37,954 nucleotides of DNA from Methylococcales bacterium (GTDB taxonomy: Bacteria > Pseudomonadota > Gammaproteobacteria > Methylococcales > Methylomonadaceae), in NCBI GenBank assembly GCA_028715725.1, contig JAQURG010000033.1, positions 1 to 37,954 on the forward strand, given 5' to 3'. Below, piece by piece: positions 26,104-34,795 of this stretch (position 1 is its first letter; every line of letters begins with the position of its first letter). The notes beneath the pieces were generated by a model. That model worked only from the letters and a program-made list of their open reading frames with translations, did not search any database and was not told the DNA's origin. The position numbers were made by a program, and so were the translations under genes.

Positions 26104-27459
26104 ATGAACATGCCAGACCATAAAATATCGACAACACCGGTTATCCGCTTAATCGGAGTGATCATGCTCAGCATTCTGGCCAGTGGCTGTCAGCATCTGG
26201 CGTTTTTCCCTAATGATAATGCAAAGGTTGTCATTCCTGAATTTCAGCCGGAAACCGAAATCGCATCAGAGTCCATAAGCACCCATGAATTTCAGTTATC
26301 CGACGGCCAGAATATCGTAGGAAAGATTGCCGCAGTCAATTCCCGCGAAGATGACACACTGTCTGATATTGCCCGGCACTTTGGCCTTGGCTACAATGAT
26401 ATCAGCATAGCCAATTCCAATATCGCTCCATGGACGCCTGAAGCAGGCAGCCGCGTGCTATTGCCTTTACAGTTCATTCTTCCTGATACCCCCCATAAAG
26501 GTATTGTTCTGAATCTGGCAAACATGCGCTTGTTTTACTACCCCAAACAGCAGCCGTACAAAGTATTCACTTATCCCGTTGGCATAGGTCGCCAAGGATG
26601 GAATACCCCGATGGGATTGACCAGCGTTGTAGCCAAAAAAGCCAACCCGAGCTGGGTCGTGCCCGAGTCCATTCATCAGGAACATGCACAGAAAGGGGAT
26701 TCGCTACCCAGAGTAGTGGCTGCGGGTCCGGATAATCCGTTGGGACTTTACGCGATGCGCCTCGGTTTTCCGCGTTATCTGATCCACGGCACTAATAAAC
26801 CCTATGGCATCGGCATGCAGATCAGCCATGGTTGTGTACAACTTTATCCGGAGGATATTGAAGTTCTGTTTAAGAAAGTATCGGTAGGAATGCCGGTACG
26901 GATAATTCATCAGCCCTACCTGACTGCCTGGGATCAGGACATGCTTTATCTTGAAGCCAACGAACCTTTGCAAAAATGGACAAATGATAAACCCCGGCTA
27001 AAAAAACAGTTATTGAAACAGCTGCATGGGATCAGCGCCAAAAAAAATGTAGTCATTGACTGGGATAAGGTGGATCGCATTATCCAGCGTTCGGATGGCA
27101 TTCCCACGCCTATTCTTGCGCAAAGTCCGGATGTGGCAGACATTGCGGCAAACGCTGTGCAGCTTGCGCATCCTGAACAGCTCTATCGACAACCTGTGGT
27201 TGAAGAATTAAAAGACAGCGACTGGTCGGCTTTGGTGGCCAGCTTCGATAACGAGACAGAGGCGCAGCAACTGGCAACCATGCTCAACCATCAGGGGCCG
27301 ATTATTCCTGCCCGCAAGGTCAGGAAAGATAACGGCTATCAAGTTATCGCCGGACCCTTTAAAAACAAAAAGGAAGTCAACGCCGTCGCCAAACGTATAA
27401 GGATGGATTTCGAAATTGATGTTGAGCCGTTAAAGCCTCGCATCATTTCAGCAAACTAG
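26104..27459 (+). CDS. Lipoprotein L,D-transpeptidase with LysM and SPOR domains
   Basis: The protein has 451 residues from the preferred ATG 26104, which places a lipoprotein signal (VIMLSILASGC) near the N-terminus; a longer frame begins at 25939. A LysM-like domain comes next (DDTLSDIARHFGLGYNDISIANSNI). The YkuD/ErfK catalytic domain follows, with HGTNKPYGIG and SHGC, whose C244 is the nucleophile. A C-terminal SPOR domain (WSALVASFDNETEAQQLATML and onward) completes it. It would anchor in the envelope and form L,D-crosslinks in, or attach proteins to, peptidoglycan, with SPOR targeting septal denuded glycan. The usual SHGCIRL reads SHGCVQL here. RlpA, another septal peptidoglycan factor, follows at once. 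SPOR fused to an L,D-transpeptidase is not the commonest layout. Confidence 0.9.
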   Translation: MNMPDHKISTTPVIRLIGVIMLSILASGCQHLAFFPNDNAKVVIPEFQPETEIASESISTHEFQLSDGQNIVGKIAAVNSREDDTLSDIARHFGLGYNDISIANSNIAPWTPEAGSRVLLPLQFILPDTPHKGIVLNLANMRLFYYPKQQPYKVFTYPVGIGRQGWNTPMGLTSVVAKKANPSWVVPESIHQEHAQKGDSLPRVVAAGPDNPLGLYAMRLGFPRYLIHGTNKPYGIGMQISHGCVQLYPEDIEVLFKKVSVGMPVRIIHQPYLTAWDQDMLYLEANEPLQKWTNDKPRLKKQLLKQLHGISAKKNVVIDWDKVDRIIQRSDGIPTPILAQSPDVADIAANAVQLAHPEQLYRQPVVEELKDSDWSALVASFDNETEAQQLATMLNHQGPIIPARKVRKDNGYQVIAGPFKNKKEVNAVAKRIRMDFEIDVEPLKPRIISAN

Positions 27460-27553
27460 CAAAGTCATTTTATTAGACTCTATTTATGAAAAGATGACAG
27501 CAACTCGACTATTATCTGTCGTTTAACCGATCATGACTTCAGGAAGCAAGCTC

Positions 27554-28069
27554 ATGCATCATTCGCACTATCCGGATAGTGTCAGAAATGGTTCACGGCC
27601 CGCATTTCTTGGTCTGTTAATATTGACGATGGGCTTGTGCAGCGGCTGTGCCTCAGAGCCTCCCTTATTAAATTCTGTTGCAACAGGGTCTCAACCTTAC
27701 CAGTCATCCCGCCATAAAGCAGCATATAACAGACCTTACAAGGTAAAAGGCAGAACTTACTATCCGATGGCTTCAGCAGTGGGATATAAAGAGCAGGGCA
27801 TCGCCTCATGGTACGGTTATGAATCAGGCAACCGTACATCCATGGGGACCCGTTTTAGGCCAAAGGACTACACTGCAGCACATAAAACGCTGCCATTGCC
27901 GTGCAAAGTACGAGTAACGAATCTGGATAATGGTCGCTCGATTATCGTTCTGGTTAATGATCGCGGCCCCTTCAAGAAAAACCGGTTAATTGATTTATCT
28001 CATGGAGCCGCAAAGAAAATAGGCCTGAATGGACTGGCTAAAGTAAAGATCGAGTATATCGGTGGTTAG
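27554..28069 (+). CDS. rlpA: RlpA-like septal lytic transglycosylase lipoprotein
   Basis: The protein has 171 residues. ATG 27554 is preferred over 27533 because AGGAAG lies nine bases upstream. A lipoprotein signal (LLILTMGLCSGC) leads to the double-psi beta-barrel of RlpA: GIASWYG, then GTRFRPKDYTAAHKTLPLPCKVRVTNLDNGRS, then VNDRGPF and RLIDLSHGAAKKIG. The catalytic acid (D in NDRGPF) is present. There is no C-terminal SPOR domain, unlike many RlpA proteins; the upstream L,D-transpeptidase carries one instead. It should cleave denuded glycan strands at the division site or cell poles. Confidence 0.9.
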   Translation: MHHSHYPDSVRNGSRPAFLGLLILTMGLCSGCASEPPLLNSVATGSQPYQSSRHKAAYNRPYKVKGRTYYPMASAVGYKEQGIASWYGYESGNRTSMGTRFRPKDYTAAHKTLPLPCKVRVTNLDNGRSIIVLVNDRGPFKKNRLIDLSHGAAKKIGLNGLAKVKIEYIGG

Positions 28070-28083
28070 ACTGGCCGTTATTA

Positions 28084-28599
28084 TTAGCCATACACAGCAT
28101 TCAGACTCTCGTCATCATATAGCCGGTTTTTTTTCCATCCATTAAATTTGTCATCATAAAACTCGATATCATTGTCAATTGAAAATTCATAACAGCTTCT
28201 GAACAATTTGGCCGTTCTGAATGCATGCAGTTCGTCATCGGCGGTTACTTTTTCTACGTTACCGACCTGAAAAGTTTTATTTCTGGATTTGCCATTGCTC
28301 ACCCAGAAAACAGTATAGCAAAGGTAGCTTTTATCTTTACGGTGGTCGTATTTAATTGTTCTTGATACGCCCGTAACACCTGTGGTAGTTTTATTTTTGG
28401 GAAGATTGAGAAAGCGTGTCTTACTGCCTTTTAAAACGACCAGCATCTGATCACGCCAGGTAATTGCAGCCTGCAAAGACCGGCCTTTATTGCCCCATAA
28501 TTTATGTGAAAAATAGCGGCTGCTTTCTTTTCCGCGCCTTACAATGCGTACTTGGAAACCGAACACGTCAGGTTCAGTTATATGTTTATTTTTTGTCAT
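28084..28599 (-). CDS. Protein with two AP2-like DNA-binding units
   Basis: The protein has 171 residues. ATG 28599 is chosen; the longer frame would need a TTG. The first AP2-like unit is at about 10-55 (GFQVRIVRRGKESSRYF, then GRSLQAAITWRDQM). The second is at about 72-125 (GVTGVSRTIKYDHRKDKSYLCYTVFW, then KSRNKTFQVGN). AP2 units bind DNA through a three-stranded sheet; bacterial versions often lie in homing or phage enzymes. Here there is no nuclease or integrase domain attached. It converges with rlpA, with only 14 bases between the stops. A regulator or relic of a mobile element are both possible. Confidence 0.72.
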   Translation of the reverse strand: MTKNKHITEPDVFGFQVRIVRRGKESSRYFSHKLWGNKGRSLQAAITWRDQMLVVLKGSKTRFLNLPKNKTTTGVTGVSRTIKYDHRKDKSYLCYTVFWVSNGKSRNKTFQVGNVEKVTADDELHAFRTAKLFRSCYEFSIDNDIEFYDDKFNGWKKNRLYDDESLNAVYG

Positions 28600-28761
28600 G
28601 GAGATTAATCCTGTCAAGCGAAGTTACTAAATATTTAACAGCAAGGTTATGCCGCCAAATGTCAAAGCATTTCTGAAATGGAAATTTCTTGTATTTATTG
28701 TAATCCCAGGATTACAAATTATCGCTAAACGAGGATAAAATCAAGTTAAAAATAACAACAC

Positions 28762-28790
28762 TAGACAATTTGTGAGCTGTTCAGTGTAAA
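28762..28790 (+). promoter_or_regulatory. Possible sigma-70 promoter of the peroxiredoxin gene
   Basis: TAGACA (28762-28767) and TGTAAA (28785-28790) are 17 bases apart upstream of the peroxiredoxin gene, with a small ccacc/ggtgg hairpin in the leader. The match is moderate. Confidence 0.35.
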
Positions 28791-28869
28791 ATAGGCGCCA
28801 GTCCACCGAGGTGGTGAATAACTTAAGTCCATAACCCTTTGTTTTTTAATATTATTTGGAGATTAATTA

Positions 28870-29475
28870 ATGAGCGTATTAGTCGGTAAACAAGCACCTG
28901 ATTTTACAGTTCCAGCAGTTTTAGGCGATGGTCAAATAGTTGATTCATTCAGCTTCTCTGAAGCTACCAGCGGTAAATATGCCGTCGTTTTTTTCTATCC
29001 GCTGGATTTCACCTTCGTTTGTCCAAGTGAGCTGATCGCCCTGGATCATCGTATGGATGAGTTTAAAAAGCGCGGGGTTGAAGTCATTTCAGTGTCGATA
29101 GATTCTCATTTCACTCATAATGCATGGCGCAATACGCCTGTTAATAAAGGCGGCATAGGCCCTGTCCGTTATACGATGGCGGCTGATCTGACCCACTCTA
29201 TTGTTAAGGATTATGATGTTGAAGCAAGTGGCGGCGGCGTTGCATTCCGCGGTACATTCCTGATCGACCGCAACGGCGTTGTTCGGCACCAGGTTGTTAA
29301 CGATCTGCCCTTAGGCCGTAATATGGATGAATTGTTGCGCATGATTGATGCATTACAATTTTTTGAAGAACATGGCGAAGTTTGCCCTGCCGGCTGGAAT
29401 AAAGGCGACACAGGTATGAATGCAAGCCCGGCCGGTGTTGCTGAATACCTGGATAAAAATGCAGATAAACTGTAA
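28870..29475 (+). CDS. Typical 2-Cys peroxiredoxin (AhpC/Prx1 type)
   Basis: This 201-residue cytosolic peroxidase reduces H2O2 and organic peroxides. The peroxidatic cysteine is C51 in FTFVCPSE, with the active-site threonine two residues before the FVC block. The resolving cysteine is C172 in GEVCPAGW. A GGIG motif at 94-97 resembles that of peroxide-sensitive peroxiredoxins, which can be inactivated by over-oxidation. GGAG lies upstream of the ATG, and a strong rho-independent terminator follows ten bases after the stop, so it is a single-gene unit. The electron donor is likely thioredoxin rather than AhpF, since no ahpF neighbour is seen. Confidence 0.94.
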   Translation: MSVLVGKQAPDFTVPAVLGDGQIVDSFSFSEATSGKYAVVFFYPLDFTFVCPSELIALDHRMDEFKKRGVEVISVSIDSHFTHNAWRNTPVNKGGIGPVRYTMAADLTHSIVKDYDVEASGGGVAFRGTFLIDRNGVVRHQVVNDLPLGRNMDELLRMIDALQFFEEHGEVCPAGWNKGDTGMNASPAGVAEYLDKNADKL

Positions 29476-29484
29476 TTGAGGTTC

Positions 29485-29524
29485 AAGACGCAAGGTTCAA
29501 TACGGGTGGAGCCTTGCGTCTTTT
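29485..29524 (+). terminator. Rho-independent terminator after the peroxiredoxin gene
   Basis: aagacgcaagg (29485-29495) pairs perfectly with ccttgcgtctt, followed by a T run to 29524: an 11-bp stem. It lies just before the convergent small membrane-protein gene. Confidence 0.88.
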
Positions 29525-29527
29525 GAA

Positions 29528-29824
29528 TCAGTCCTGACTATTTTTTTCAGCCTCTGCGTCCGCCAGTAATTTTTTTCTGATTAGAAAAGCAGCTCCGATG
29601 GCGCATATAGCCGGAATTTGGGCAATAATGAAAATAGCGGTGAAATTTTTAGCAAATAAACCTGTTAAAGCGGAAACCGCCGTCAAATTTACGGCCCACC
29701 ATGCAATCCAATATCCGATTAATCCTATTATCGCCCACTTTATGGGTTCCCCGCCCCGGCTTTTTGCAGTCATATAAAACCATACAAGAACAGCAATTCC
29801 GGCAAATTTAGCAAAAAGCAACAT
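29528..29824 (-). CDS. Small three-TM membrane protein
   Basis: This 98-residue protein has three hydrophobic stretches (FAKFAGIAVLVWFYM, WAIIGLIGYWIAWWAVN, FIIAQIPAICAIGAAFLI) and a charged tail (RKKLLADAEAEKNSQD). I do not recognise the family. It converges on the peroxiredoxin terminator and is divergent from the AsmA-like gene. The coherent hydrophobic pattern and AT-rich upstream gap fit a real gene. No function can be given. Confidence 0.65.
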   Translation of the reverse strand: MLLFAKFAGIAVLVWFYMTAKSRGGEPIKWAIIGLIGYWIAWWAVNLTAVSALTGLFAKNFTAIFIIAQIPAICAIGAAFLIRKKLLADAEAEKNSQD

Positions 29825-29947
29825 CTTATACCCCTGTTTAATTTTTTATAAGTAAAATGGTTATGGCAGGAATTTACCCAGCCATAGAGGAGTCATGATA
29901 TTCCATAATAGCTCATCATTGCACCTTTTTAATACGAGGAAAGATCT

Positions 29948-32089
29948 GTGCGAAATTCGTTAAAAATTATACTGTCAGTTGTTGCGGCAGTGGTTCTGTT
30001 GATAGTGATTGCCGGCTATACCCTGACTTTATTTATAGATCCGAACGACTACAAATCTGAGATTGCCGCCGCCGTTAAAGACAAGACCGGCCGGGATTTA
30101 TCATTGGAAGGCGACTTGAAACTGTCATTTTTGCCAATGCCGTCTATTGCAACAGGGAAAATGGCTCTTGGTAATGCCAAAGGCTTTCAAGATTTGCCTT
30201 TTGCAACCCTTGAAGACAGCACTATTGCGATTAAACTGCTGCCATTAATAACAAAAAAAATTGAAGTCAGCCATCTATTACTAAAAGGACTTACTCTAAA
30301 TCTTGCAAAAAATCCGCAGGGCATCCGTAACTGGGATGATTTAATGACATTGAACAATACCCTGTCGATTCCGCCCCCTAATGATGACATCGGCAAGCAG
30401 GATGAAGCCGAAACGCTGGTTACCTTCACCATTGACAGTATCGCCGTAGAGAACGCGCAGGTTAACTGGGACAATCAGAAATCCGGTAAGCATCTTGTTC
30501 TAAAAGATATCAACCTTAATACCGATAAATTTACCTTTGATGAGCCTTTTAAGGCTGATCTTTCTCTAGCCCTTGTTAATGCAGAGAAAAAACTCACAGA
30601 GTCCATCAAATTAAGCACGACGGCAACGGTTAATGAAAAGCTGGATAACTTTGTATTCAGCCAAAGTCATCTGCAAACAACCACAGAGAGCGAAAAAATA
30701 CCCGGCAAGTCGCTAACAACCGAGCTGACAATTTCCAACATGGCTCTGGATAGAGTTAAACAGACTGCCGAAGCATCCGGGTTAAAACTTCAGACAGGCG
30801 ACCTCACCGTCCTGGCCGACATTACCGGCAGCCATATAAATGACAAGTTTTCCTTTCAAGGCCCGGTTATCATTCCTTCTTTCAGCCCGGTCAAGCTCAT
30901 GAAGCAGTTATCCATTGCTCCTCCGGTTACGCAAGATGCCAATGCCTTAATTAAACTGGAGACCAACTTTAACCTGCTGGCGACAGAAGACTCGGTTGAA
31001 CTGCAAAACCTGGTGATGACGCTCGATGATACGAAAATTAACGGCTCAGCCGGTTTTAAAAACTTTTCTACGCCTGCTATGGTATTTAATTTGGCGATGG
31101 ATACGATTGATCTGGACCGTTATCTGGCTCACGCTGCCGATAAATCTTCCAGGCCGATAACAAGCCCCGCAGTTGCACTGGCTGTAGCCGCCTCCGCGCT
31201 GCCGATAGAAACATTAAGAAAATGGCATGCGGACGGTCAATTATCGCTCGGCAAATTTAAGATCAGCGATTTGATCATGCAGGACGTCCAGTTAAACTTG
31301 AATGCTAAAGAGGGCATAGTCACAACCCAACAGTCATCCAGGCAGTTTTATCAAGGTTCCTATACCAGCCATCTCAGCATGGACGTGCGCAATAAAAAAC
31401 CGGCGCTCGCTGTCAACGAAAAATTAACCCACGTTCAAATTGAACCCTTGCTTAAAGATTATAAAGGAGCGGCCCGAATCAGCGGCATAGCCGATATATC
31501 GACACAATTGCAAGGACAAGGCGATAACGCCCGCGAACTCAAATCTTCGCTTAACGGCCAGTTAGATTTTCTGCTTAAAGATAGCGTTGTGAAAGGCTTT
31601 AATCTGCAAAAAATGATTGACCGCAGCAAGGCATTAATTAATGGAAACGCCTTGCCGGTGGATTATAAAAATGACCAAAGCTTATTTTCTGAAATAAGCG
31701 GCACCGCGACAATCAACAACAACGTGATCGAAAACAACAACCTGATTGCCAAATCCTCGAAAATTCGTACCAGCGGTAAAGGCAATGTAAACCTTGCCAC
31801 AGAGCAACTGGACTATAAACTCAGCGCCAGGCTTTTAAAGGTCGAAGCAACAGCTACTGAGCCGGAGCAATTTCATGACACGCCCATTAATATTCTGGTT
31901 GGCGGCACACTCAGCAAGCCGAGTTATACGCTCGATGCAAGCGCTCTATTAACAGATAAGAATAAAGCCAAAATAGAAAAGCTGGTGGACAAAAACAAGG
32001 ATAAAATAAATAAAATAGCTGACAAGCTCGATAAAAAATTAGGACCCGGCGTCGGTGATTTATTAAAAGGCTTCCTTAAAAAGCACTAG
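29948..32089 (+). CDS. AsmA-family protein
   Basis: This 713-residue protein starts at GTG behind AGGAAAG. An N-terminal membrane anchor (IILSVVAAVVLLIVIAGYTLTLFI) is followed by the AsmA opening FIDPNDYKSEIAAAVKDKTGRDLSLEGDLKLSF. A long beta-rich body and the conserved C-terminal AsmA block follow (LDFLLKDSVVKGFNLQKMIDRSKAL, then GTATINNNVIENNNLIAKSSKIRTSGKG). Lysine-rich heptads end the protein. AsmA-like proteins are inner-membrane anchored, extend into the periplasm, and are linked to lipid transport to the outer membrane. It stands alone, ahead of mutY. The length is near that of AsmA itself. Confidence 0.9.
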   Translation: MRNSLKIILSVVAAVVLLIVIAGYTLTLFIDPNDYKSEIAAAVKDKTGRDLSLEGDLKLSFLPMPSIATGKMALGNAKGFQDLPFATLEDSTIAIKLLPLITKKIEVSHLLLKGLTLNLAKNPQGIRNWDDLMTLNNTLSIPPPNDDIGKQDEAETLVTFTIDSIAVENAQVNWDNQKSGKHLVLKDINLNTDKFTFDEPFKADLSLALVNAEKKLTESIKLSTTATVNEKLDNFVFSQSHLQTTTESEKIPGKSLTTELTISNMALDRVKQTAEASGLKLQTGDLTVLADITGSHINDKFSFQGPVIIPSFSPVKLMKQLSIAPPVTQDANALIKLETNFNLLATEDSVELQNLVMTLDDTKINGSAGFKNFSTPAMVFNLAMDTIDLDRYLAHAADKSSRPITSPAVALAVAASALPIETLRKWHADGQLSLGKFKISDLIMQDVQLNLNAKEGIVTTQQSSRQFYQGSYTSHLSMDVRNKKPALAVNEKLTHVQIEPLLKDYKGAARISGIADISTQLQGQGDNARELKSSLNGQLDFLLKDSVVKGFNLQKMIDRSKALINGNALPVDYKNDQSLFSEISGTATINNNVIENNNLIAKSSKIRTSGKGNVNLATEQLDYKLSARLLKVEATATEPEQFHDTPINILVGGTLSKPSYTLDASALLTDKNKAKIEKLVDKNKDKINKIADKLDKKLGPGVGDLLKGFLKKH

Positions 32090-32158
32090 AGTAATTTCGG
32101 CGCCGGCTTTAGTCGCTTGTAGCGATTGAATTTGCTCCTGCATCTATTATGTTATCTT

Positions 32159-33214
32159 ATGACACCGTCAGCTTTCCAACAACGCCTTCTCGCCTGGTTT
32201 GATGAACACGGCCGGAAGGATTTGCCCTGGCAACAGAATATAACGCCTTATCGCGTCTGGCTCTCTGAGACAATGCTGCAACAAACGCAGGTTGCGACCG
32301 TTATCCCGTACTTTAATACGTTTGTAACTATTTTTCCCACTATAGAACATCTGGCGCAAGCGCCAATTGATGAGGTATTACACCGGTGGTCAGGTTTGGG
32401 TTATTATGCTCGCGCCCGCAATTTGCATAAAACCGCACAGCTTATCGTTACACACGGCCGTTTTCCGGATACGCTGGAAGAGCTTGTCGCCTTACCCGGT
32501 ATAGGCGTTTCAACTGCCGGAGCCATCCTGAGCATCGCCTTTAGCAAAAGTCACCCGATACTGGACGGCAATGTAAAAAGAGTGTTAGCAAGATTTAAAG
32601 CAGTTTCAGGCTGGCCTGGAAATAATCTGGTTAATAAAAAATTATGGATAATCAGCGCTCAGCTGACTCCGGCCGATCGTGTCGCCGATTATACTCAGGC
32701 GATAATGGACCTGGGCGCAACCATTTGCACCCGCAGCAAGCCTCTGTGCGAAAAATGTCCGCTTGATGACCATTGCCTGGCCAGAACGACGCGGACTGTA
32801 TCCTTATTCCCAACGCCGAAACCGGCTAAAACCTTGCCCGTTAAACAACTTGTATTTTTATTATTGAGCAATCATTTAAACCAGATACTACTGGTAAAAA
32901 GGCCGCCTACCGGAATCTGGGGCGGCTTATGGAGCCTGCCGGAATTTGACAGTCTTGAATCTGCGCACAATTGGTGTTTGGCTAAAAATATGACTATCAC
33001 CCATTCACAGGAACTGGAAACCCGGCGCCATACCTTTTCGCATTATCATCTGGATTTCACGCCGGCGCTTATGCACACGAATTCCCCTATAAATAGTGTG
33101 ATGGAAACAAATCAGACTGTCTGGTATAAAGCTGAACAAATTAAAACGCTAGGATTGGCAGCGCCTATTAAATCGCTGCTGGAACAATACATACACGAGA
33201 ATGAAGATGACTAG
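32159..33214 (+). CDS. mutY: Adenine DNA glycosylase MutY
   Basis: The protein has 351 residues. ATG 32159 is chosen; an upstream TTG frame start is not supported. It removes adenine mispaired with 8-oxoguanine. The catalytic glutamate is E37 in [10 protein letters not shown]. The helix-hairpin-helix is [12 protein letters not shown], with catalytic D136 in ILDGNVKRV. The 4Fe-4S cluster ligands are C190, C197, C200 and C206 (C-x6-C-x2-C-x5-C). The C-terminal NUDIX-like domain ([11 protein letters not shown]) reads the 8-oxoG. The yggX gene overlaps its 3' end, the same order as in E. coli. No clear Shine-Dalgarno precedes the start. Confidence 0.96.
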   Translation: MTPSAFQQRLLAWFDEHGRKDLPWQQNITPYRVWLSETMLQQTQVATVIPYFNTFVTIFPTIEHLAQAPIDEVLHRWSGLGYYARARNLHKTAQLIVTHGRFPDTLEELVALPGIGVSTAGAILSIAFSKSHPILDGNVKRVLARFKAVSGWPGNNLVNKKLWIISAQLTPADRVADYTQAIMDLGATICTRSKPLCEKCPLDDHCLARTTRTVSLFPTPKPAKTLPVKQLVFLLLSNHLNQILLVKRPPTGIWGGLWSLPEFDSLESAHNWCLAKNMTITHSQELETRRHTFSHYHLDFTPALMHTNSPINSVMETNQTVWYKAEQIKTLGLAAPIKSLLEQYIHENEDD

Positions 33215-33479
33215 ACTAGTAAAATGCGTAAAACTGGGCATAGAAGCGGAAGGCCTTGATGAGCCGCCTTTTCCGGGACCCAAGGGCCAGGAAATATTTG
33301 AAAAAATATCCAAACAAGCCTGGAAAGAATGGCTAGCCAGGCAAACCATGCTAATTAATGAAAATAAATTAGCCAGTTTTGATCCCAAAGCCAGAGCTTT
33401 TCTGGCAGAAGAAAGAAACAAATTTTTGTTTGAAGGCCACAACGAAATGCCGATGGGTTATATACCTCCAAAATCCTGA
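33207..33479 (+). CDS. yggX: YggX: oxidative damage protection / Fe-S trafficking protein
   Basis: This 90-residue protein overlaps the mutY stop by eight bases (an alternative ATG lies six bases earlier). It reads [31 protein letters not shown], then [28 protein letters not shown] and NKFLFEG, and ends GYIPPK, which is the YggX family pattern. The conserved cysteine is near the N-terminus. YggX helps protect or supply iron to Fe-S clusters, and MutY itself holds such a cluster, so the pairing makes biological sense. Confidence 0.93.
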   Translation: MTRLVKCVKLGIEAEGLDEPPFPGPKGQEIFEKISKQAWKEWLARQTMLINENKLASFDPKARAFLAEERNKFLFEGHNEMPMGYIPPKS

Positions 33480-33726
33480 TCAGCCACTTCTCCGCTTTTG
33501 TGTGACAATATTGACCCAATGCCGCGTAGCGATAGAAATTGCGGATTATGGCGACCGAAAAATAAAAATGTTTTGGACACACAGCTTCCTGAATTTTTTA
33601 AGGATGAATATGAGCCCGGTTAATGAACTTTCATTGCCGAACACAGCTAATTCGCATAGAATTCTATAGTAAGTTTTTCTGTAGCCGATAAAACGGTTAT
33701 CTGTACTACAACAAAATGAGAGTGTA

Positions 33727-34098
33727 ATGTCTGAATCAATGAAAGTCGTAATTGCGGTTGTCGGTTTTTTTATAGTCGGCTTTATTATGGTTGGCTTAAG
33801 TAAGGAAGAACCGTCTGATGCACAAAAAGAGGCTGCATCAACAATAAGAAATTATGTTGCAATACAAGGCATGGCGAATCAAAAATGTCCGCAGGCGATT
33901 AAGGACGCAACTGGAGAGCAGGTGTTCTTTCCTTCAGAAACAAAAAGCGATAGGGAAACTTATATTACACTGATCTGGACAGGTGAAAATACTAAGACGG
34001 GTGGATTTAAAAAAGCTTCCTGTACTTTACACGCCGCCTTGGGTGGAATCTCTGAACTCATTATTGATGACAAGGTCGTCATAAAGAAAAAAATCTAG
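33727..34098 (+). CDS. Hypothetical membrane-anchored small protein
   Basis: This 123-residue protein starts with a signal anchor (VVIAVVGFFIVGFIMVGL) followed by a polar domain of about 95 residues containing two cysteines (QKCPQAI and KASCTLH). These could form a disulfide outside the membrane. GAG lies upstream of the ATG. I do not recognise the family. It stands alone, between yggX and a long gene-poor gap. Confidence 0.6.
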   Translation: MSESMKVVIAVVGFFIVGFIMVGLSKEEPSDAQKEAASTIRNYVAIQGMANQKCPQAIKDATGEQVFFPSETKSDRETYITLIWTGENTKTGGFKKASCTLHAALGGISELIIDDKVVIKKKI

Positions 34099-34338
34099 AT
34101 TATTTTTCCTTCTGGTTGAATCATCCGAGTTGATAGCTTAATCAGGAACCTTATGAGCCTATTTTTGCAGGCTTCGCTCCGTATCATTATAAAAATACGC
34201 CTGCATTTGGTTACGCCAATAACATAATCATAAATATCACCCGTTTAAAAATCGGGTATCGGCTAAGAACTACAAGCGGATACCCATATGTTCGATCCGG
34301 ATATAGCCGCAGATAATTAATCTAAGGAACGGTAACTA

Positions 34339-34430
34339 AATAACTTGGACAATATGAGTTATCGTAAGCGCGGCTAAGGCCGCTCCCACAAAAAGTAAAT
34401 GTTCAAATTATTTTATTTTCATTCCTAAGC
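34339..34430. repeat. Palindromic dispersed element, copy B (inverted)
   Basis: Outer arms aataacttggaca (34339-34351) and tgttcaaattatt (34400-34412) pair with G-T wobbles. In reverse complement it follows copy A: aggaatg, aataaaataa, the arm, a run of T, ggagcggc, ttagc, actcatattgtcc, and the second arm. The inner hairpin is shorter than in copy A. Confidence 0.8.
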
Positions 34431-34475
34431 AAAAAAGGTTTTATCGCAGTCCCAATGGATTTGCTTTTTTTGACT

Positions 34476-34656
34476 ATCTATTGAAAGCGAATCTAGCAGC
34501 CATGTTAGCTGGACTGTCTGCTACATTACAGGCTCTTCGAATTACACCGGTAGAAAAATCATCACTTTTCAGCAAAACCCGGATATAAAGCTCTTCACCG
34601 GCAATTCCAAGTTCCGGCATAACATAAAGCCCAATCAAGCCATCACTTGGCGTAAA
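34476..34656 (-). pseudogene. Protein-like remnant, family unknown
   Basis: On the minus strand an open frame of about 60 codons has no start. It begins after stops upstream of FTPSDGLIGLYVMPELG, continues AGEELYIRVLLKSDD and RRACNVADSPANMAARF, and ends at TAG 34478-34476. The composition is protein-like rather than random. It looks like the 3' end of a lost gene. I cannot assign a family. Confidence 0.35.
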
Positions 34657-34795
34657 TCATTACGAATGAATTATTGGATGTTAAGATATAGACATTAAAA
34701 CGTATATTAGATTAAATAGCTCTACCTTATCTACTAAATGCCCACGCCCTGGCGTTGTTAAATCCACACTTAATTAATCAAAGAGAGCAAGCACT

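Larger units (their letters stand above)
34099..34795. other. Gene-poor gap before UPF0182
   Basis: About 700 bp without an intact gene. It contains a palindromic element (34339-34430) that is an inverted copy of the one at 13423, and a protein-like remnant on the minus strand (34476-34656). A gcaggc/gcctgc hairpin lies near 34167-34205. The UPF0182 ATG has GAGAG about nine bases upstream. Confidence 0.6.

Noticed and set aside
33379-33669. Plus-strand 96-codon frame overlapping yggX
   Set aside because: Shares most of its length with yggX in another frame and has no conserved pattern.
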